From the NCBI RefSeq assembly GCF_020524485.1, contig NZ_JAIVLF010000003.1:620001-684000 (forward strand): a DNA stretch of 64,000 nt, read 5' to 3'. Positions 37,198-44,618 of this stretch are shown here, piece by piece; position 1 is the stretch's first letter, and every line of letters begins with the position of its first letter. The position numbers and the translations under genes are program-made. Under the pieces are notes generated by a model, which made no database searches, had not been told where the DNA came from, and worked only from the letters and a program-made list of their open reading frames with translations. Source of the stretch: Novosphingobium profundi (GTDB lineage Bacteria; Pseudomonadota; Alphaproteobacteria; Sphingomonadales; Sphingomonadaceae).

Positions 37198-38439
37198 TCA
37201 GTCAGCAGAAAGCCCACGCAGGATCAGATTGGGCAGCACCGTGTTGTCCCAGACCGGCTCCTTGGGCGGGCTGTCTCCGGTGCGCAGAACCACCAGCTGG
37301 CGCGAGGGCACGACATAGACCACCTGGTTGGAATTGCCGTCGAACAGGAACAGGTCCTCTGCGGCATAGGGCTCGGAGTGGTAGTTGCGCCCGTAGGTCA
37401 GCTCCGGGTTGGCCGGTCCGCGCCATTCGACATAGGGCGCGCCCACGTAGACACCGAGCCCGGCATGCGGGTTCTGCGCAGAAGGCGTGCGCATGGCGGT
37501 GACGAAACCCTCGGGCAGCAGGCGCGCGCCCTCCCAGGTTCCGTCCTGTGCCAGCAACACGGCAAGGCGCAGGTAGCTTTCGGCGGGAAGCAGGATGCAG
37601 CACCCCGAATGGGGCGTGCCACCCGGATGGTCCATCCAGATCTGCCCGCCACGCGCACCGATCTTCGCCAGCACCTCGCGGCCCACCCAATCCTCGTAAG
37701 GGGTACCCGTAGCGCGCTCGATCAAGAGCGCGACAAGGTCGCCATTGGCGTTGGAATATTCATAGCGGCTGCCCGGCGTGTCGACGAGCGGGTAGTCCTC
37801 GATCAGCACCCGGTCGTGGAAGGGATGCAGGTAGGAGCGGTTGAGAACGCTCTCGGGATCGGTGGAACTGCCCTGCGGCAAGAGCCCCGAGCGCATGCCC
37901 AGGACCTGCCGGATGGTGATCGCGGCCTTGGGCGTACCATGCCACTCGGTCAGGAAATCGGCCATGGGCTGGTCGAGCGAAGCGATGTGCCCTGCCGCCA
38001 TGGCCCGGCCCACCGCGATCGTCGCGAGGGGCTTGGCCAGCGACTTGGAGACAACCGGACTGGTGGCGGTCGTCTCGCCGAAGTAGTCCTCGCTCACCAT
38101 CTGGCCGCCCTGCCAGACGAGGAACGCGGAACTGTTGGCCTGCGCGGCATAGGCGCGCGCGGCCGCCAGGGCATCGGGCGCCACGCCGCTTCCCTTCGGA
38201 AAAGGCGTCCAGGCCGCCGTGCCCTCAACCGGGGCGAGGGTGTCGTAGCCGGCCAGCCCCGCGCCGGGCTCGCGCCGCATGTAGCGCGCAAAGCGCTCCT
38301 GGTAGAGCGCCTCGCCCTCGACCTCGCTCAAGCCGGTATCGGCATGCGCGGGCGTCTCAGACAGCGGCGCAGCGGCGCATCCGGCCAGCAGCGCGGGCAA
38401 CAGCGTGGGCAGGGCAAGGGATGCGAAGGATCGCGTCAT
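37198..38439 (-). CDS. Serine hydrolase of the class C beta-lactamase family, lipoprotein
   Basis: A 413-residue protein with a lipoprotein signal (lipobox LLAGC) and a beta-lactamase/esterase domain. The nucleophile motif SxxK is in VVSKSLAKPL and the YxN motif in YEYSNANGD. The third motif appears as HSG in TPHSGCC, so an esterase or transesterase is more likely than an antibiotic-hydrolysing enzyme. AGGAGA precedes the ATG at 38439. It is divergent from an exported alpha/beta hydrolase across operator site 7. It probably acts in the periplasm on an ester-linked substrate delivered by the receptor. Confidence 0.9.
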   Translation of the reverse strand: MTRSFASLALPTLLPALLAGCAAAPLSETPAHADTGLSEVEGEALYQERFARYMRREPGAGLAGYDTLAPVEGTAAWTPFPKGSGVAPDALAAARAYAAQANSSAFLVWQGGQMVSEDYFGETTATSPVVSKSLAKPLATIAVGRAMAAGHIASLDQPMADFLTEWHGTPKAAITIRQVLGMRSGLLPQGSSTDPESVLNRSYLHPFHDRVLIEDYPLVDTPGSRYEYSNANGDLVALLIERATGTPYEDWVGREVLAKIGARGGQIWMDHPGGTPHSGCCILLPAESYLRLAVLLAQDGTWEGARLLPEGFVTAMRTPSAQNPHAGLGVYVGAPYVEWRGPANPELTYGRNYHSEPYAAEDLFLFDGNSNQVVYVVPSRQLVVLRTGDSPPKEPVWDNTVLPNLILRGLSAD

Positions 38440-38514
38440 GCAGAGTTTCTCCTGATCTCGTGGCCCGTGTTCTGCACCGCGCTTGCGCGCACCTGAATGC
38501 AGGACTGCACGCGT

Positions 38515-38529
38515 TTTCAACTGACGAAC
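38515..38529. promoter_or_regulatory. Putative shared operator, site 7 (YTCR-N5-YGAAC)
   Basis: TTTCA-ACTGA-CGAAC between two divergent hydrolase genes, 75 and 53 bp from their starts. The AGCG tail is displaced by two bases. Confidence 0.5.
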
Positions 38530-38582
38530 ACAGCGCACAAAACGGGGAGCGCTCGGCCGCCAACTCGTCGATCATTGCGGCC

Positions 38583-39545
38583 ATGACGAGGTTACCAACA
38601 CTGGTTCAGGCAACGGCCGCACTGTCCCTTCTGGCAAGCCTTCCGGCCTGCGCGTCGACCGCACCCGGGGCACCCACAACGTGGGAGAGTGCTGCCGAAG
38701 AGAGTGCGCCTGGCGTGCGCCAGCAGACCCTGACGCTGGCAACCGAAGATGCACGCAAGCTTGCCGTCGCCGTCTACGCGCCCGAGGCCGCCTGCGAGGC
38801 CTGCGCGCTGGTGATCTTCTCACATGGCAATTTCGCAACGCCTAAACGCTATGACCGCGTGCTGCGCGCCTGGGCCGCGCAGGGCTTTGTCGTCGCGGCC
38901 CCGCTCCACACCGATTCCGAGGAATATCCCGAGCCGGACAAGTACCCCGACAGCCGCGCCACCCGCCTCGCCGACTGGCATGCGGTCGATGCGGCCTTTG
39001 CATCCGGCCTCCCCCAGGGCCTGGACTTGGGCGCGACCACCCTGTCGGGCCAGGTGATCGCGGCCGGACACAGCTACGGCGCGCTGATCGCGCTGGTTGC
39101 GGGCGGGGCAAAGCTCGCCGATCCGGCCTGGACGCTGGGCACGGCGCGCGCGCCCGAGGCGGTCATCGCGCTGTCTCCGCCGGGCGCAATGAAGGGGCTC
39201 GCAACGCGCGAAGGGCTCGGCGCGCTGAGGCATCCCGCGCTCGTCATCACCGGAACCAGCGATGTCCTGCCCGGCTTCATCGACGACTGGCACCAGCACC
39301 TCGACGCCTACGAGGCCGCCCCCCAGGGGCTGGGGTACGCGCTCGTCTTTGCGGGCATGGACCACTATTTCAACGGCGCCTTCGGCCGTCCGAGCGAAGA
39401 CGGCGCGCGCAAGGCCGCCGACGCGCTCGCCCGAATGACTCGCGAGACCGGAGACTTCATGCACGCGGCCCTTGCCGGCGCGCTCCCCGGTTCCGAGATC
39501 TGGGCCCAGCGCAGCGACGCCATGGCCGAGGCCCGCGCCCACTAA
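38583..39545 (+). CDS. Exported alpha/beta-hydrolase, lipoprotein
   Basis: A 320-residue protein with a lipobox (LASLPAC) at about residue 23. The fold is dienelactone-hydrolase/chlorophyllase-like: VIFSHGNF for the oxyanion hole, AAGHSYGAL for the nucleophile serine, VITGTSDVLPG for the acid and FAGMDHYF for the histidine. The ribosome site before ATG 38583 is poor. It is probably cotranscribed with methyltransferase 3, which begins 60 bp downstream. An esterase for a substrate in the periplasm is the best guess. Confidence 0.85.
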   Translation: MTRLPTLVQATAALSLLASLPACASTAPGAPTTWESAAEESAPGVRQQTLTLATEDARKLAVAVYAPEAACEACALVIFSHGNFATPKRYDRVLRAWAAQGFVVAAPLHTDSEEYPEPDKYPDSRATRLADWHAVDAAFASGLPQGLDLGATTLSGQVIAAGHSYGALIALVAGGAKLADPAWTLGTARAPEAVIALSPPGAMKGLATREGLGALRHPALVITGTSDVLPGFIDDWHQHLDAYEAAPQGLGYALVFAGMDHYFNGAFGRPSEDGARKAADALARMTRETGDFMHAALAGALPGSEIWAQRSDAMAEARAH

Positions 39546-39605
39546 CGACACCCGCCAGGGGCACATTGGTCCCCACGCCCACGAGAGCTTGAGAAGAGGA
39601 TGCGC

Positions 39606-40655
39606 ATGACCAACCCACTTGAACCGCCCGTCCGCCAGCGCGGGCGTGCCTCGCTCGATTTCCTGCTCCACTTCGGACGCGGCACGCAAGGCCTGCGCGG
39701 CGAGGTCGAGAAGGACATCGCGCGCGTCGTGCCCGATCCTGAGAAGCTGCCGCAGGACATCGACCAGCGCAGCCAGCAGATCGAGCAGCGCCTGATGGCA
39801 AGCCCGCTCTGGCGCACCCAGGCGCTGATCGGGGAATGGAATGCGCGCAACCACGGCCTCATCGCGCGCGAAGCCTTCGAGGAAGTGCGCGAAGACCTCG
39901 ATCCCGTGATCGAGCGTTACCAGTCGCAAGGCGCCACCACGCTGGAGCCGGCCCCCGAAGGAACCGAGCCCCCCGCCTACTTCGAGGGCGTCAACTTCCA
40001 CCGCACCGCAGGCGGCTGGGAAGACCACGAGATGCAAGGGTATATCCACGGCGAGATCGTCCACCGCAAGCTCGTCAACGCCTTCTTCCCGGGCGGCATC
40101 TTCAAGCAGCGCCGCGCGGTCGCCGCGATGGCCCCGCGCACCGACTACACGCGCATCCTCGACATGGGCGCGTCGACCGGCCACTTCACGCAGGCCCTGC
40201 AGGAGACCTACCCCGAGGCCGAGATCACCGGCGTCGACCTTTCGCTGCGGGTCCTCGAACACGCGCAGCGCATCGGCAACGCCCACGGCTGGGCCTGGAA
40301 GCTCCACCAGCGCCCCGCCGAGGACACCGGCTTTGCCGACGCCTCGTTCGATCTCGTCGCCTCGTACATCCTGCTCCACGAGATCCCCGCCGACGTGATC
40401 CGCCGCGTCTTTGCGGAAGCCTTCCGCGTGCTGGAGCCCGGCGGCGACATGATCATGTCCGATGTCACCCGCTACGCCGACATGGACAAGCTCTCGGTCT
40501 GGCGCGCGGACAGCAACGCGCGCCTCGGGGGCGAGCCCTACTGGCGCGAATCCGCCAGCCTCGATCTTGCCGAAGTGGCCCGCGCGGCCGGCTTCGTCGA
40601 TGTCAGCGCGCAAGGCATCTATCCCCACGTCGTGAAGGGACACAAACCGAAATGA
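39606..40655 (+). CDS. SAM-dependent methyltransferase 3
   Basis: A 349-residue paralogue of the protein at 33522, nearly identical to it over the catalytic half. Motif I is RILDMGASTGHFTQALQ and a post-motif is EPGGDMIMSDVTRYADMDK. The N-terminal domain includes FEGVNFHRTAGGWEDHEMQGYIHGEIVHRKL. I favour ATG 39606 over 39600 for its spacing to AGAAGAGG. Its stop overlaps the start of small protein 2 (ATGA), so the two products are made together and may interact. The acceptor substrate is unknown. Confidence 0.87.
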   Translation: MTNPLEPPVRQRGRASLDFLLHFGRGTQGLRGEVEKDIARVVPDPEKLPQDIDQRSQQIEQRLMASPLWRTQALIGEWNARNHGLIAREAFEEVREDLDPVIERYQSQGATTLEPAPEGTEPPAYFEGVNFHRTAGGWEDHEMQGYIHGEIVHRKLVNAFFPGGIFKQRRAVAAMAPRTDYTRILDMGASTGHFTQALQETYPEAEITGVDLSLRVLEHAQRIGNAHGWAWKLHQRPAEDTGFADASFDLVASYILLHEIPADVIRRVFAEAFRVLEPGGDMIMSDVTRYADMDKLSVWRADSNARLGGEPYWRESASLDLAEVARAAGFVDVSAQGIYPHVVKGHKPK

Positions 40656-40966
40656 ACGCCGCAGCCATGAACACGATTGCCACGCCCGCCAATCCCAAGG
40701 CCTACAACCACCCCGACCGCCCGACGCTGGTCGATGCGGACGTCGGGCGCGTGGGCAGCGCGGTGCTCGCCCTCACGCGCGAACTCTGGGTGCTGACCGA
40801 CCGCGTCGCGGTGATGGAGGAACTCCTCACGCAAAACGGCATCGACATCGCCGGGCAGATCGAGACCTTCCAGCCCAGCGCCGAAATGCAGGAAAAGCTT
40901 AACGCGCGCGGCAAGCACCTCGTCGAGACGATCGTTGCCGCGCTGGCCGGAACAGAGGGCGAGTAG
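40652..40966 (+). CDS. Unrecognised small protein, family member 2
   Basis: 104 residues, start codon overlapping the methyltransferase 3 stop. Residues 31-64 (VGRVGSAVLALTRELWVLTDRVAVMEELL in part) match the core of the protein at 27307. The N-terminal 30 residues differ and look unstructured. There is no signal, cysteine motif or metal site. Translational coupling suggests that it is a subunit or chaperone of methyltransferase 3; the EELL-ending helix pair would fit a small helical adaptor. This is inference only. Confidence 0.75.
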   Translation: MNAAAMNTIATPANPKAYNHPDRPTLVDADVGRVGSAVLALTRELWVLTDRVAVMEELLTQNGIDIAGQIETFQPSAEMQEKLNARGKHLVETIVAALAGTEGE

Positions 40967-40979
40967 GAAGCAATCGATT

Positions 40980-41092
40980 CAAGGGGTCATCACCCCTTGA
41001 CCCCAAACCGGGCGACCTCACCTTCCTCGGCCCCGACGGCGCGCAGGAGGTGAGGTCGACGGGTTGGGGAGCCCGAGGGCGATGGCCCTCGG
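40980..41092 (+). repeat. 113-bp hairpin repeat, copy B
   Basis: It opens with CAAGGGGT-CATC-ACCCCTTG (40980-40999) and ends with CCGAGGGC-GATG-GCCCTCGG (41073-41092). The internal CTCACCT/AGGTGAG pair and the CCCCAAACCGGG / GGGTTGGGG pair are kept. It starts 14 bp after the small gene's stop. Confidence 0.85.
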
Positions 41093-41217
41093 CAATCGTT
41101 GCTTTTCACACTTCTCCACTCCGGCTTGCGACCATTCACCCACCGCCCCTTCCCCGTTACAGGCAATCAGGCCAGACGTTCCTCGTCAGGTTCTCCAATC
41201 CAAGGCCTTGTTTTCCG

Positions 41218-42447
41218 ATGTCCGACGCCCCGCTTGCAGCCCGCGATGACACCACGGCCCAATCGCTTCGGCGCCGCGCGCTGATCGCGATCATCCTTGT
41301 CAATTTCGTCTCGCTGGCAGGCTTCGGGCTGATGTTCCCGGTCTTTGCCATCTACAGCCGCCAGATCGGGGCGAGCGGGATCGAGATTGCAGGCGCGGTC
41401 GCCGCCTTCTCGCTGGGCCAGTTCCTCTCCAGTCCGCTGTGGGGACGCTGGTCGGACCGCTGGGGGCGTCGTCCGGTGATGATCGGTGGTCTGGCCGTCG
41501 GTGCCTTCGTCTATGTCCTTCACATCTTCGCGCTCTCGCCGCTGACGCTGTTGGCCGCGCGCTTTGTCAGCGGCCTTGCCACGGGAAGCTTCTCGATCAC
41601 CTTCGCGGTGGCCTCGGACCTCTCCACGCGCGACAATCGCACCCACGTCATGGGCATCGTCAGCGCCGGCTTCTCGCTCGGCTTCATCTTCGGCCCGGCC
41701 ATCGGCGGCGTGACCGCCAGCTTTACAGGCGAAGACAACGCCTTTGCGCTGGTCTGCGTGGTGGGCGCGCTGCTGGGCCTTGTCGCCGCGCTTCTGACCT
41801 GGTGGCTGATGCCCGAGACCCGTCCCGAGGCCGCGCCCACCGCCAGTGAGCCCAGCGCGGCCGACAAGGGCCCGCTGCTGCGCCGTCCCGGTTTTGCCGC
41901 GGCCATTGGCTTTGCGCTCATGGTCTCGATCGCCTTTGCCCAGATGGAGGCGATCCTCGCGCTCTTTGCCGACGACGTGCTCAGCCTCGATCCGCTTGGC
42001 ATTGGCCTGCTCTTCGGCGCCATGGGCCTTGTCACCACGGTAACCCAGTTCACCGTCACAGGCCCTGTTGCCAAGCATCTGGGCGAGGCCGCCATGCTCG
42101 CCCTCTCTCTGGCAATCATCGCGGGCGGGCTGGTTGTCCTTGGCTTTGCCCATGGCCTCGTGCTGGCCGGGATCGGGCTGTTCCTCACCTCCAGCGGCTT
42201 CGCCCTCGTCAACCCGGCGATCTCAGGGCTGGTCTCGATGGCCTCGCCCGCGCATGCGCAAGGGACCGGGCTCGGGGTCATGCAGTCGGCCAACGCGCTG
42301 GGCCGCGTTCTGGGGCCACTGGCGGCAGGTCCGCTCTACGACATCCAGGGCGAAGCGGCGCCGCTGTTCTGGGGCGGTGCGCTGCTTGCCGCAACGCTGC
42401 TCGCCATGCCCCTCGTCACCCTGCCGCCGCGCGAAGCCCCCGCCTGA
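41218..42447 (+). CDS. MFS transporter, DHA1/TetA-like
   Basis: A 409-residue, 12-segment transporter of a different family from the two GPH symporters. The signature between helices 2 and 3 is SPLWGRWSDRWGRRPVMIGG, and the motif-C-like GFIFGPAIGG in helix 5 marks a drug:H+ antiporter-type exporter. It probably exports a small organic compound. No YTCR-N5-YGAAC site is seen in its promoter region, which instead holds repeat copy B. It precedes the first IclR regulator in the same direction. Confidence 0.88.
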   Translation: MSDAPLAARDDTTAQSLRRRALIAIILVNFVSLAGFGLMFPVFAIYSRQIGASGIEIAGAVAAFSLGQFLSSPLWGRWSDRWGRRPVMIGGLAVGAFVYVLHIFALSPLTLLAARFVSGLATGSFSITFAVASDLSTRDNRTHVMGIVSAGFSLGFIFGPAIGGVTASFTGEDNAFALVCVVGALLGLVAALLTWWLMPETRPEAAPTASEPSAADKGPLLRRPGFAAAIGFALMVSIAFAQMEAILALFADDVLSLDPLGIGLLFGAMGLVTTVTQFTVTGPVAKHLGEAAMLALSLAIIAGGLVVLGFAHGLVLAGIGLFLTSSGFALVNPAISGLVSMASPAHAQGTGLGVMQSANALGRVLGPLAAGPLYDIQGEAAPLFWGGALLAATLLAMPLVTLPPREAPA

Positions 42448-42485
42448 CACCGCCCTGTTTATCCGCGTAGCGGAGGAACAGGCGC

Positions 42486-42511
42486 AAGTTTGGCCCTTGT
42501 AGGCCCAACTT
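42486..42511. promoter_or_regulatory. Long palindrome before IclR regulator 1
   Basis: AAGTTTGGCC and GGCCCAACTT, spaced by six bases, form a near-perfect inverted repeat (9 of 10). It lies 87 bp upstream of the predicted GTG start and is a candidate autoregulatory site. Confidence 0.5.
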
Positions 42512-42597
42512 CAGAACGAACCGCTTGCTGCCCTCCCGACCGAGCCGCACTCTCTGGCCGCACCGGCACGAGCAACGCGGAAGGACAGGCGCAGGCA

Positions 42598-43377
42598 GTG
42601 GACAACGGGGTTCCCATCCGGGCAGTCAGCCGCACGCTCTCGGTGCTGCGCACGATCAATCACGAGCGCGAAGTCTCGCTCACCGACCTCGTCCGCATCG
42701 AGAACCTGCCCTACCCCACGATGTTTCGCATCGTGCAGACGCTGGTCCACGAGGGACTGATCGAACGCGACGCCAGCGGCAAGCGCTACCGTGCCACCGC
42801 GCTCGTCCACACGCTCTCTAGCGGGTACGACGACAGCGCCCTGCGCTCCCGCGCGCAGCCGCACATGAGCGCGCTGACCCGCGAAGTGGGCTGGCCCCTG
42901 CTCCTCTCGGTGCGGGTCGGCTCGCGCATGGTCATCCGCGCCTCGACCCACCATGAAACCACGCTCACCTTCCACAACTGGGAGGCGGGTTCGGCCATGC
43001 CGATGGAGGGGAGCGCAACGGGCCTCGCCTGGCTCGCCTACCTGCCCGAGGACCATGCCCGCGACCTGGTGAACTGGGGCAGCGACTACCACACCGGAGG
43101 CGAAGGGGCGGATGCGGACCGCCAGGAAACCATGTTCGAGGCGCTCGCGCGCATTCGGCGCGAGGGCTACGCGTGGCGCCCCTCGCTGTTCGGCGACGAG
43201 AACAAGACCTCCTCGATCTCGGTGCCGGTGCTCGATGGCGAACGCATCCTCGCGGTTCTCACGCTGACCTATTTCTCCGCCGCGATGAAATCCGATGTCG
43301 CGCTGGAGCGCTATGTGCAACCGCTCAAGGAAACCGCCGCTTGCATCGCACACGACGTCCCCCCGAGCTGCCCCTAA
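42598..43377 (+). CDS. IclR-family transcriptional regulator 1
   Basis: A 259-residue regulator with an N-terminal winged HTH (SRTLSVLRTINHEREVSLTDLVRIENLPYPTMFRIVQTL) and a C-terminal ligand domain of the IclR type. The GTG at 42598 gives the same length and an aligned N-terminus (NGVPIRAVSRTL against EGVPIRSVCRSI) as the paralogue at 43531. The longer open frame upstream crosses a palindrome and is unlikely to be coding. IclR proteins of this group often control use of aromatic acids. It is a candidate regulator of the accessory region. Confidence 0.85.
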   Translation: MDNGVPIRAVSRTLSVLRTINHEREVSLTDLVRIENLPYPTMFRIVQTLVHEGLIERDASGKRYRATALVHTLSSGYDDSALRSRAQPHMSALTREVGWPLLLSVRVGSRMVIRASTHHETTLTFHNWEAGSAMPMEGSATGLAWLAYLPEDHARDLVNWGSDYHTGGEGADADRQETMFEALARIRREGYAWRPSLFGDENKTSSISVPVLDGERILAVLTLTYFSAAMKSDVALERYVQPLKETAACIAHDVPPSCP

Positions 43378-43420
43378 CACCGACCTGAAGCTCTTCTCAC
43401 AGAACGAATTTTTTTAAAAA

Positions 43421-43439
43421 GTTTCCATTAGGTGGAAAC
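43421..43439. promoter_or_regulatory. IclR-type operator GTTTCCA-N5-TGGAAAC
   Basis: A perfect 7+5+7 palindrome, 91 bp before the start of IclR regulator 2. The form resembles known IclR-family operators (TGGAAA/TTTCCA halves). Just upstream, TCTCA-CAGAA-CGAAT at 43395-43409 is a degenerate match to the accessory-region operator. Confidence 0.65.
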
Positions 43440-43530
43440 ACTTTGCATTTCCTGCTGCGGCGCAGCGCAATTTGCCGATCTTCCTCCCACCACGACGCGA
43501 AACCGCGCGAACACAGGGGGAAGTACACAA

Positions 43531-44310
43531 ATGGAAGGGGTTCCTATTCGCTCCGTCTGCCGGTCCATCTCGGTCCTGCAAGTCATCAATTCGCATGGGC
43601 CGCTGCCGCTGATGGACATCGCGCGCATCGGCAATCTGCCCTATCCCACGGTCTTTCGCATCGTGCAGACGCTCGTCCATGAGGGACTGGTCGAGCAGGA
43701 GCCGACGTCCAAGACCTACCGCCCGACCGCGCTCGTCGAATCACTGGCCCACGGCTACCGCTCGGACGGCCCCTTGAGCGAAGCGAGTCGCGAGCCCATC
43801 GCCGCGCTCACCCGCGACATCGGCTGGCCGGTCTTTGTCTCGGTGCGCGTCGGCCAGCGCATGGTCGTGCGCGAATCGACCCACGCCCAGACCTCGATGA
43901 CCTTCGAACCGTGCAATCCGGGCGTCACCATCCCGCTGCTCAGCAGCACCACCGGCCGCGCCTATCTCTCGGCCCTGCCGACCGCGCGCGTCCACGCGAT
44001 CCTCGACAGCGCCGAACGCAACCGCTGGGGCCTCGATCCCAACTTCGAGCGCGAGGCCTTCCTCGCCCGTCTTGAGAAGATCCGCGCACGCGGCGTCAGC
44101 GCGGCTCCCTATACCTCGCGCGAGGCCAACCGCACCGCCTCGATCGCGGTGCCGATCGTCGCCGACGGCGAAGTGGAAGCGACACTCACACTGACCTACT
44201 TCTTCAACGCGATGAACGAGCAGACTGCAATCGCGCGCTACGCCGACCGTCTTCACGCGGTGGCCACGCGCATCTCCGACCGGCTCGAATGCCGCGCGGT
44301 GGCGGCCTGA
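43531..44310 (+). CDS. IclR-family transcriptional regulator 2
   Basis: 259 residues, a paralogue of regulator 1 in the same orientation and with the same length. The HTH part reads SISVLQVINSHGPLPLMDIARIGNLPYPTVFRIVQTLVHEGL, and the recognition segment PYPT-x-FRIVQTLVHEGL is almost the same in both, so they may share binding sites. AGGGGGAAG precedes the ATG. The frame open upstream to 43432 starts inside the operator palindrome and is rejected as coding. The ligand domains differ more, which suggests different inducers. Confidence 0.88.
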   Translation: MEGVPIRSVCRSISVLQVINSHGPLPLMDIARIGNLPYPTVFRIVQTLVHEGLVEQEPTSKTYRPTALVESLAHGYRSDGPLSEASREPIAALTRDIGWPVFVSVRVGQRMVVRESTHAQTSMTFEPCNPGVTIPLLSSTTGRAYLSALPTARVHAILDSAERNRWGLDPNFEREAFLARLEKIRARGVSAAPYTSREANRTASIAVPIVADGEVEATLTLTYFFNAMNEQTAIARYADRLHAVATRISDRLECRAVAA

Positions 44311-44341
44311 GGGGAAAGGGCCTTAGAGAGAAGTATATCTT

Positions 44342-44454
44342 CAAGGGGTCATCGCCCCTTGACCCCGGAATGGGCGACCTCACCTTTCTCGGCCCAGGCG
44401 GCGCGACAAAGGTGAGTTCGACAGTTTGGGGAGCCCGAGGGCGATGGCCCTCGG
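44342..44454 (+). repeat. 113-bp hairpin repeat, copy C
   Basis: It begins with CAAGGGGT-CATC-GCCCCTTG (44342-44361) and ends with CCGAGGGC-GATG-GCCCTCGG (44435-44454), in the same orientation as copy B. It starts 31 bp after the stop of IclR regulator 2 and fills much of the 308-bp spacer before the LysR gene. I see no gene in the rest of that spacer. Confidence 0.85.
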
Positions 44455-44618
44455 AATCTTCTTTCCGTCACCCCATTTCTTCCCTGCAAACTCCTGCGTT
44501 TGCAGATTCAATACCCTGGACCTACCCCGCCGCGCGTCCTTGACAGGGCCCGGCAAAATGCAATGCTACCCTGAAACGCGTTGCCCAAAAACGCGCACCT
44601 CGGGGACACCATCACGCG

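Noticed and set aside
37198..38439. Antibiotic-resistance beta-lactamase
   Set aside because: The SxxK and YxN motifs are shared with many esterases, the third motif is HSG rather than KTG, and the neighbours are catabolic. A lipoprotein esterase is more likely.
42490..42597. N-terminal extension of IclR regulator 1 from TTG 42490
   Set aside because: The start falls in a long palindrome, and the extra residues (cysteine/proline-rich) have no counterpart in the paralogue.
43432..43530. N-terminal extension of IclR regulator 2 from ATG 43432
   Set aside because: That ATG lies inside the perfect GTTTCCA-N5-TGGAAAC palindrome, while ATG 43531 has a good ribosome site and gives the same length as the paralogue.
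40980..44454. Composite transposon bounded by repeat copies B and C
   Set aside because: The copies are short and in direct orientation, and no transposase lies between or near them; the genes inside look resident. They could still recombine with each other.
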